From Acidimicrobiales bacterium (lineage in GTDB: Bacteria > Actinomycetota > Acidimicrobiia > Acidimicrobiales > Aldehydirespiratoraceae): a stretch of DNA of 64,000 nucleotides. The notes beneath the pieces were generated by a model that was not told the origin of the DNA, made no database searches, and saw only the letters and a list, made by a program, of their open reading frames with translations. Below are positions 58,317 to 64,000 of this stretch, one piece after another. A program made the translations under genes and the position numbers. The stretch spans positions 148,841 through 212,840 of the forward strand of contig JAQWMR010000004.1 in NCBI GenBank assembly GCA_029246685.1, given 5' to 3'. Position 1 is the stretch's first letter. Every line of letters begins with the position of its first letter.

Positions 58317-59585
58317 GTGGCCGAGCCGACCTTCCGTGCCCCCAAAGGCACCCGCGACATCCTCCCTCCGGAGTCCGGTCGGCGTCGCGCGCTCGTCGAT
58401 CGGTTTGCCGATTCGGCGGCTCTGAGTGGCTTCGGTGAGGTCGTCTCGCCGATCTTCGAGGACCTCGGCGTCTTCAAGCGGCTCGGTGAGTCCACCGACA
58501 TCGTCACCAAGGAGATGTTCGACTTCGTCGACAAGGGCGATCCGCCCCAACACCTGGCTCTGCGGCCGGAGCTGACTGCATCGATTTGTCGGGCCTACGC
58601 CGAACACCGACCGATTCCTCCGTGGAAGATCTGGTACGAGGGCCCCCAGTTTCGGTACGAGCAGCCGCAGGCCGGCCGCTACCGGCAGTTCACGCAGGTC
58701 GGCGTCGAGATTCTGGGCGCAGATGATCCCCAGGCCGACGTCGACGTCATCGCACTCGGCGCTCGGTTCTTCGAGTCGCTCGGTCTCCGGCAGGTCACGC
58801 TCATGGTGAACAGCCTCGGCGATGAGTCTTGCCGGCCGGCCTACATGGAGGCGCTCACCGCGTATCTCACGGACAGGGTCGGCGACCTTTCCGCGCAATC
58901 GCAGGTCACGCTCGAGCGCAACCCTCTTCGTGTCCTCGACTCCAAACGAGACGAGGATCAGTCGATCATCGATGCGGCGCCGGTGATGGTCGACTTCCTG
59001 GGTGGCGAGACAGCCGATCACTTCGACGCTGTCCGCTCCGGTCTCGACGAGTTGGGTATCGCCTACGAAATCTCGTCGCGTCTCGTTCGCGGGCTCGACT
59101 ACTACACGCGCACCACGTTCGAGTTCGCGGCGACCGCTCTCGAGTCCGCGCAGAACGCCGTCGGCGGCGGCGGGCGCTACGACGGACTCGTCGAAGATCT
59201 CGGCGGCCCGGCAACACCCGGCATCGGCTTCGCCCTCGGCGTCGACCGGATCCTGCTCGCCTGCGATGCGGAAGACGTGTTTGCGGCGCCAGGGCCGTCC
59301 GTGAGTGTGTTCGTTGTCGACGTCACCGGTGGCAGCGTCGCGTTGGACGCTTGTCAGCGGCTTCGGGCCGGCGGCATCGGCGCGGATCGGGCCTACGGCG
59401 GACGCTCGATGAAGGCGCAGATGAAGGTGGCCGACCGATCAGGCGCACCATTCGCCGCGATCGTCGGCGAAGACGAACTGGCCGCGGGTGAAGTGACCCT
59501 GCGCGACCTCCGAGGCGAGAGCGGCCAACGCCGCGTCGCGCTCGATGATCTCGTGAGCGACGTCCGTTCGCTCCTCTCGAACTGA
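58317..59585 (+). CDS. hisS: Histidyl-tRNA synthetase
   Basis: A protein of 422 residues, class II. The start FRAPKGTRDILPPES, motif 2 (FRYEQPQAGRYRQFTQVGVE), the histidine motif LVRGLDYYTRTTFE, GGGGRYDGL and motif 3 (GIGFALGVDRIL) are complete, and the C-terminal anticodon domain is present. GTG 58317 fits the -10 box. aspS follows after 20 bp. Confidence 0.97.
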   Translation: MAEPTFRAPKGTRDILPPESGRRRALVDRFADSAALSGFGEVVSPIFEDLGVFKRLGESTDIVTKEMFDFVDKGDPPQHLALRPELTASICRAYAEHRPIPPWKIWYEGPQFRYEQPQAGRYRQFTQVGVEILGADDPQADVDVIALGARFFESLGLRQVTLMVNSLGDESCRPAYMEALTAYLTDRVGDLSAQSQVTLERNPLRVLDSKRDEDQSIIDAAPVMVDFLGGETADHFDAVRSGLDELGIAYEISSRLVRGLDYYTRTTFEFAATALESAQNAVGGGGRYDGLVEDLGGPATPGIGFALGVDRILLACDAEDVFAAPGPSVSVFVVDVTGGSVALDACQRLRAGGIGADRAYGGRSMKAQMKVADRSGAPFAAIVGEDELAAGEVTLRDLRGESGQRRVALDDLVSDVRSLLSN

Positions 59586-59605
59586 ACCAGAAACCAGGAC
59601 CAACG

Positions 59606-61363
59606 ATGGATCTCTCCACCTCTCTTCGAACCGACATGTGCGGTCAGCTGACGGCCGCCGATGATGGCCGCACCGTGACCGTCTGCGGCTGGGTCGATCG
59701 GCGCCGTGAACATGGTGAGCACCTCGCGTTCATCGATCTTCGGGACTACACCGGCGTCGTGCAGTGCGTTGTCGACGAGAAGCACGATCTGCGCAGCGAG
59801 TTCGTTGCCAAGATGACCGGCACGATCCGTCGCCGGCCCGACGAGACAGCCAACGCGAACCTGGCCACCGGCGAGATCGAGATCGACGTCACCGACATCG
59901 AGATCCTGGCCGAGGCCGAGGCGCCGCCGTTCCCGCTGGACGAGCGTACCGACGTTGACGAGACGATTCGGCTGCGTCACCGCTACGTCGACCTCCGCAA
60001 GGAGCGGATGCAGCGCAACCTCCGCCTCCGCGCCACCGTCAACAGCGCCGTACGTCGAGGCATGGAGGAACAGGGGTTCCTCGAGATAGAGACGCCCATG
60101 CTCATCGCATCCACGCCGGAGGGAGCGCGCGACTTTGTCGTGCCGTCGCGTAAGGAGCCGGGCGCGTTCTACGCCCTTCCGCAGAGCCCCCAGCTGTTCA
60201 AGCAGCTGTGCATGGTCGGTGGCTTCGATCGCTACTACCAGATCGCCCGTTGCCTGCGCGACGAGGATCTTCGCGCCGACCGCCAGTTCGAGTTCATGCA
60301 GCTCGACGCCGAGATGACGTTCGTGACCCAGGAGGACGTGTTCGCCACGATCTCGCACACCGTTGCCAACGCGGCGGAGGCTGTCACCGGCAACCGTCCG
60401 ACTGAGTTCCCGCGGATCACGTGGCTCGATGCCCAGGAGCGTTTCGGCTCTGACAAACCCGACACCCGTTTCGGCATGGAACTCGCCGAGCTCACGCCGA
60501 TCTTCGAGGGCACCGAAGCCCGCGTCTTCCAGGCTTCGTGTGTGAAGGGCATCAAGATGGAGGGCGGCGTCGAGGCGCTCAGCCGCAACCAGATCGATGC
60601 TCTCGTCGAGACCTGCCAGCGCTGGGGCGCCAAGGGCCTCGCGTGGATGAAGGTGATCGACGGCGATTCCGGCCCCGCGCTCGATGCGGGTGTCGCCAAG
60701 TTCCTCTCGGCCGAGGAGTCGAGCCAGGTCATCGCGGCACTCGAGGCTGCGCCGGGCGACATGGTGTTCCTCGTCGCCGACGAGCGTCGTCTCGTCCGTC
60801 ATGTGCTCGGTCTGCTTCGCCTGGAGCTCGGCCGTCCGCCGGTCAACGAGGGTGGGCTCCACTTCCTCTGGGTGGTCGACTTCCCGTTGTTCGAATCCAT
60901 CAGCGACAGCGGCAAGCCCATTCCGGCACACCACCCGTTCACGATGCCCCACGAGGACGACTGGGATCTCCTGGATCAGACCGGGGAAGCGCTGCTCGAT
61001 GTGCGGTCCCAGTCCTACGACCTCGTCCTCAACGGTTGGGAGCTCGGCTCGGGTTCCATCCGGATCAACCGGCCCGAGATCCAGAGCCGGATCTTCGAGC
61101 TACTCGGGATCGGCGAAGAAGAGCGCCAGGCGAAGTTCGGCTTCCTCCTCGACGCGTTCCGATTCGGCGCGCCGCCGCACGGTGGGTTTGCGTTCGGCAT
61201 GGATCGGTTGATCGCACTACTGGCCGGCGAGAGCAACATCCGTGAGGTCATCGCTTTCCCGAAGACGCAGTCCGGCTCGGACCCGCTCACCAACGCGCCG
61301 TCGGCGATCGGCGACGCCCATCTCGACGAGCTCGGGCTCCGGGTGCTGCCACCCGCAACCTGA
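59606..61363 (+). CDS. aspS: Aspartyl-tRNA synthetase
   Basis: A protein of 585 residues of bacterial type. The N-terminal OB anticodon domain has VCGWVDRRREHGEHLAFIDL; the core has RRGMEEQGFLEIETPML, motif 2 (CLRDEDLRADRQFEF) and motif 3 (GGFAFGMDRLIALLAGE); the GAD insert is present. The final FPKTQSGSDPLTNAPS is typical. Whether it also charges tRNA-Asn cannot be read from sequence alone. Its stop abuts the stop of a convergent gene (TGATCA). Confidence 0.97.
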   Translation: MDLSTSLRTDMCGQLTAADDGRTVTVCGWVDRRREHGEHLAFIDLRDYTGVVQCVVDEKHDLRSEFVAKMTGTIRRRPDETANANLATGEIEIDVTDIEILAEAEAPPFPLDERTDVDETIRLRHRYVDLRKERMQRNLRLRATVNSAVRRGMEEQGFLEIETPMLIASTPEGARDFVVPSRKEPGAFYALPQSPQLFKQLCMVGGFDRYYQIARCLRDEDLRADRQFEFMQLDAEMTFVTQEDVFATISHTVANAAEAVTGNRPTEFPRITWLDAQERFGSDKPDTRFGMELAELTPIFEGTEARVFQASCVKGIKMEGGVEALSRNQIDALVETCQRWGAKGLAWMKVIDGDSGPALDAGVAKFLSAEESSQVIAALEAAPGDMVFLVADERRLVRHVLGLLRLELGRPPVNEGGLHFLWVVDFPLFESISDSGKPIPAHHPFTMPHEDDWDLLDQTGEALLDVRSQSYDLVLNGWELGSGSIRINRPEIQSRIFELLGIGEEERQAKFGFLLDAFRFGAPPHGGFAFGMDRLIALLAGESNIREVIAFPKTQSGSDPLTNAPSAIGDAHLDELGLRVLPPAT

Positions 61364-61990
61364 TCAGGTCAGCTTCAGTTCCACCACGAGAGCGCCGACA
61401 GGCGCGCTCGGGTGGAGGTCGCTCATCACCTCGGGCGGCGTGAGGTCGCCACCCAGCAGACGGGCCCGGGTGAGGTCATCGCCCCGGCCGGCCCGGATCG
61501 ACGAGTCGTCGATCGGGGTGATCGTTTAGCCGAGCCGTTCGAACTCGTCGCCGAGTTCGGTGCCTACGATCTCGGGGTCGACGTCACGCGTGAAGAACGC
61601 GATCTCGCGCGGGTTCGCCTCGCCACCGCCGATGAGCGGCGCGAGGTCACAGGGCATCGAGATGCCCTCGAGCGCCTCGGCGAGCGAACGGCTACGGGGA
61701 CGCGCTGCGGTGTCGACTGCAGTGGCAGCCGGCGCTGGTTGCGGCATCGGCTGTAGGGTCGGCTCAGCTGCGGGCGGCGGGGGAGTCGCCTCCGCCGGCG
61801 GGGCGGGCTCGGCGATGGCTGCGGCGGGCTCGGGCTCAGATTTGGGCAGCGGAGGGAATTCGGGCATCTCGTCGGCCGCGTCGTCCTTCGGCAGGGGACG
61901 CCACGCTCTGGTGCTGACTCGACGTCGCAACAGCAGAAAGCAGCTCGTGGCGAACCACGGCCAGAAGAGGTACGGAACGATCGCTCTCAC
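61364..61990 (-). pseudogene. Unknown membrane-anchored protein with in-frame TAA
   Basis: A 209-codon minus-strand frame from ATG 61990. One N-terminal hydrophobic segment (IVPYLFWPWFATSCFLLL), a long Pro/Ala/Glu-rich linker (about 45-95), then a soluble domain (SLAEALEGISMPCDLAPLIG, IAFFTRDVDPEIVG). A TAA at 61528-61526 interrupts EFERLG-stop-TITPIDDSS, and the same frame continues with LTRARLLGGDLTPPEVM to the terminal TGA directly at the aspS stop. A TAC (Tyr) changed to TAA explains it. The family is not recognised. Confidence 0.6.
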
Positions 61991-62060
61991 GATGTTTCTA
62001 TCGGCACGCGGACTTCAGCCCTGAGCAATCCATAGGCCAAACGACCCACCCGCTGCACTT

Positions 62061-62100
62061 GGGGTCTGACCCCCGCTGCATCCCGCTTCATCTCGTAGGG
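62061..62100. repeat. Second copy of the GGGGTCAGACCCC repeat
   Basis: GGGGTCTGACCCCC (62061-62074), read on the minus strand, matches 2284-2297 exactly, and minus-strand GATGCAGCGGG and GATGAAGCGGG units flank it, as at the other end of the window. It lies just upstream of the rarA promoter. Confidence 0.65.
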
Positions 62101-62101
62101 T
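62096..62101 (+). promoter_or_regulatory. -10 box of rarA
   Basis: TAGGGT is 6 nt before GTG 62108. Confidence 0.55.
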
Positions 62102-62107
62102 GCGGCG

Positions 62108-63400
62108 GTGAGTGACGATCTGTTCAGCGCCGCAGCTGAGGCGCGACTTGTTGGCCGTTCGCCGCTCGCCGCCCGGCTCCGCCCCCGGTCGCTCGACGAT
62201 GTCGTCGGCCAGCGTCATCTGCTCTCTCCCGGCAAGCCGCTGCGAGCACTGATCGAGAGCGATCGGCTGTCGTCCGTCATCTTCTGGGGCCCGCCCGGAA
62301 CCGGAAAGACGAGCCTCGCCCGGCTCGTCGCCTCCACGACCGAGAAGGTGTTCGAGGAGCTGTCCGCGGTCACCGCGTCGGTGAAGGACGTGCGCGAGAT
62401 CATTGCCGAGGCTCGACACCGGCTCGGCGAGCGCGGCGCGGGCACAATCTTGTTTCTCGACGAGGTCCACCGGTTCAACAAGGCGCAGCAGGACACCCTT
62501 CTCCCGGCGGTCGAGGAGGGCTTGATCGTCCTCATCGGCGCGACGACGGAGAATCCCCACTTCGAAGTGAACCCGCCGTTGATGTCGCGATCCACTCTGT
62601 TCCGCCTTCACGCACTGACCGAGGATGACGTCGCGGAGCTGATCCGGCGGGGGCTGGAGATCGAGGGTGCTTCCGCCGACGACGAGGCAATCACCCACCT
62701 CGCGGCGCGCAGCGGCGGCGATGGGCGTCATGCCTTGACCGGGGTCGAAGTAGCGGTCGCGCTCGCCTCCGAGCGAGGACGGCACCTTCATGTGACGCTG
62801 CCCGACGCGGAGGGCGCAGTCGACGCAAAGGCGGTGCGCTACGGCCGCGACGGCCACTACGACGTCATCTCCGCGTTCATCAAGAGCATCCGGGGAAGCG
62901 ATGCGGATGCCGGGCTTTACTGGCTCGCCCGCATGCTCGAGGCAGGGGAGGACGCTCGCTTCATCGCCCGCCGTCTCGTCATCCTTGCCTCCGAAGACAT
63001 CGGAATGGCCGACCCGCAGTCGCTGCTGATCGCCAACGCCGCCGCGCAGGCCGTGGAGTTCGTTGGCCTGCCAGAGGCGCAGCTGAACCTCGCCCAGGCG
63101 GTCATTCACCTCGCCACGGCGCCCAAGTCGAACCGGGTGACCACGGCGATCTTCGCGGCGAGAGAGGCGGCTCGCGGAGCCGGGGCCGGCGAGGTGCCGG
63201 CCCATCTCCGCGACGCTCACTACAAGGGTGCGGCGAGTCTCGGTCATGGCGACGGCTACCGGCTGCCGCACAACGATCCGAGTGGCTGGGTCGACCAGTC
63301 GTATTGGCCCGAGGAAGTGGCTGACCTGGTGTTCTATGACCCGTCGCCTCATGGCCACGAGGACGAGTTGGAAGAGGACTGGCCGGGTCGACAAGGCTGA
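62108..63400 (+). CDS. rarA: Replication-associated recombination protein A (RarA/MgsA)
   Basis: A protein of 430 residues, AAA+ ATPase. RPRSLDDVVGQRHLL, Walker A GPPGTGKTS, Walker B LFLDEVHRFNKAQQD, sensor 1 GATTENPHFEVN and the C-terminal MgsA tetramer domain (SEDIGMADPQSLLIA, YKGAASLGHGDGY) are all present. It acts at stalled replication forks. GTG start with leaderless -10 box. A lipoprotein gene follows at 3 bp. Confidence 0.95.
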   Translation: MSDDLFSAAAEARLVGRSPLAARLRPRSLDDVVGQRHLLSPGKPLRALIESDRLSSVIFWGPPGTGKTSLARLVASTTEKVFEELSAVTASVKDVREIIAEARHRLGERGAGTILFLDEVHRFNKAQQDTLLPAVEEGLIVLIGATTENPHFEVNPPLMSRSTLFRLHALTEDDVAELIRRGLEIEGASADDEAITHLAARSGGDGRHALTGVEVAVALASERGRHLHVTLPDAEGAVDAKAVRYGRDGHYDVISAFIKSIRGSDADAGLYWLARMLEAGEDARFIARRLVILASEDIGMADPQSLLIANAAAQAVEFVGLPEAQLNLAQAVIHLATAPKSNRVTTAIFAAREAARGAGAGEVPAHLRDAHYKGAASLGHGDGYRLPHNDPSGWVDQSYWPEEVADLVFYDPSPHGHEDELEEDWPGRQG

Positions 63401-63403
63401 ACC

Positions 63404-64000
63404 GATGCGTCGCATCGTCCTCTTGGTTTCGGTCGTCCTCATCGCGGCGGCGTGTTCCGACGATGGCGGGGGAGATGGCAGCCCGGCGCCGACGACGACG
63501 GTCGCAACGACGACGCCGTCAACGACGGCTCCACCGACCACCACTGCCGGCGACATCGGCCCGGTCTTCATCGGCGGCAACGACCCGGCGATCGCTCTGA
63601 TCGGCCGCTGGGACACGACCGACCCCACCGCGCCGTGGGCCGGATGGGCCGGCGCGTCGATCACGGCGCGCTTCGAGGGAACCGGCCTTGGTGTTCACCT
63701 TGCGGGAAACGAGGTCGATGAGCTGATTCGGGTCGTCGTCGACGGCGACGTTCTGGGCGCACACCGGCTCCTCGCACTCGCGAACGAAGCCGAGGATCGG
63801 ATCATCCCGGTCGTCGAGGACCTCGACTTCGGCTGGCACACCGTCGAGGTCGTCAAGGAGACCCGCTTCGCCGATCTGACCTTCCGAGGCCTGACCGTGA
63901 TCGGCACCGGCGAACTCGAGACGTTGCCGGTGAGCGATCGACGCATCGTCTTCTACGGCGATTCGAACCTCGCCGGGCACTCGCTCATCAGTGAACGAGA
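63404..64000 (+). CDS. CE2/SGNH-type esterase lipoprotein, 3' end outside window
   Basis: The frame is open to the last base, so 199 residues of the N-terminal part are seen. A lipoprotein signal ends at Cys17 (IAAAC), followed by a Thr-rich linker (about 31-49). A beta-sandwich domain (about 55-175; IGRWDTTDP, ARFEGTGLGVHL) matches the N-terminal domain of carbohydrate esterase family 2, and the SGNH block I with the catalytic Ser begins at IVFYGDSNLAGH. Such enzymes deacetylate polysaccharides at the cell surface. Confidence 0.8.

Noticed and set aside
1..64000. tRNA, rRNA, prophage, transposase or integrase genes
   Set aside because: I looked for conserved tRNA arms, rRNA stretches and typical mobile-element proteins and found none; a tool-based scan could still reveal a divergent tRNA.

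Overview
The window is high-GC DNA from an actinobacterium. The best fit is the Acidimicrobiia (Ilumatobacter / Microthrix relatives), inferred from gene content and not tested by phylogeny. Actinobacterial markers are a mycothiol ligase (MshC-like), an NADPH:F420 reductase, an InhA-type enoyl reductase, a phosphatidylinositol-mannoside block (pgsA-patA-pimA) and many start codons with an extended -10 box (TAnnnT) only 6-9 nt upstream, which points to leaderless mRNAs. The core gene order thrS-HIT-pgsA-patA-pimA ... pdxS-pdxT-yebC ... ruvC-ruvA-ruvB ... secD-secF-apt-relA ... hisS-aspS ... rarA matches, from memory, the order in the Mycobacterium tuberculosis Rv2614c-Rv2559c region.

Layout. 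1-4.4 kb: an APH-type kinase with a DUF6285 partner and a CrtC-like protein, a second APH kinase, and a DUF72 protein. 4.4-7.6 kb: a membrane protein and a cassette of two lipoproteins (one His/Asp-rich with a tandem domain, one cupredoxin-like) plus a large FedA-like membrane protein. 7.6-11.4 kb: dienelactone hydrolase, M23 peptidase, membrane-anchored serine protease, frameshifted thiamine pyrophosphokinase. 11.3-16.7 kb: ABC ATPase, TauE/SafE permease, two half-transporter ABC exporters. 16.6-19.1 kb: two CNNM/CorC-type proteins. 19.1-24.2 kb: TauD-like dioxygenase, broken RmlD-like reductase, fabI, npdG, mshC, plsC. 24.2-30.4 kb: thrS with an in-frame TAA, then HIT and the PIM lipid genes. 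30.5-36.0 kb: lemA, a degenerate M48 protein, a DUF3048 lipoprotein, pdxST, yebC. 36-41.7 kb: aminotransferase and arylsulfatase between regions of broken genes. 41.7-45.4 kb: ruvCAB, a perfect 30-bp inverted repeat, queA, DUF2200. 45.4-51.1 kb: accessory genes, including a predicted nuclease-like protein and two truncated genes joined at a G10 tract. 51.1-64 kb: tgt, yajC-secDF, apt, relA, hisS, aspS, a gene with an in-frame stop, rarA, and a CE2/SGNH lipoprotein cut by the window end.

The most unusual aspect is gene damage. Eleven genes are interrupted: single-base frameshifts at short homopolymers (thiamine pyrophosphokinase, RmlD-like, HD-GYP twice, a small STAS-like gene), in-frame stops that would need only C-to-A (or G-to-T on the other strand) changes (thrS, a GT1-like gene, the gene after aspS), and three places where two convergent genes have both lost their 3' ends and are joined tail to tail (near 36343, 41400 and 48345). 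Because thrS is normally essential, sequence or assembly error is the first explanation to test; real decay or readthrough are alternatives. Other points of interest are a Tgt lacking the zinc cysteines, a palindrome-containing repeat found at both ends of the window, and overlapping divergent promoters. I saw no tRNA, rRNA, CRISPR array, prophage or transposase.
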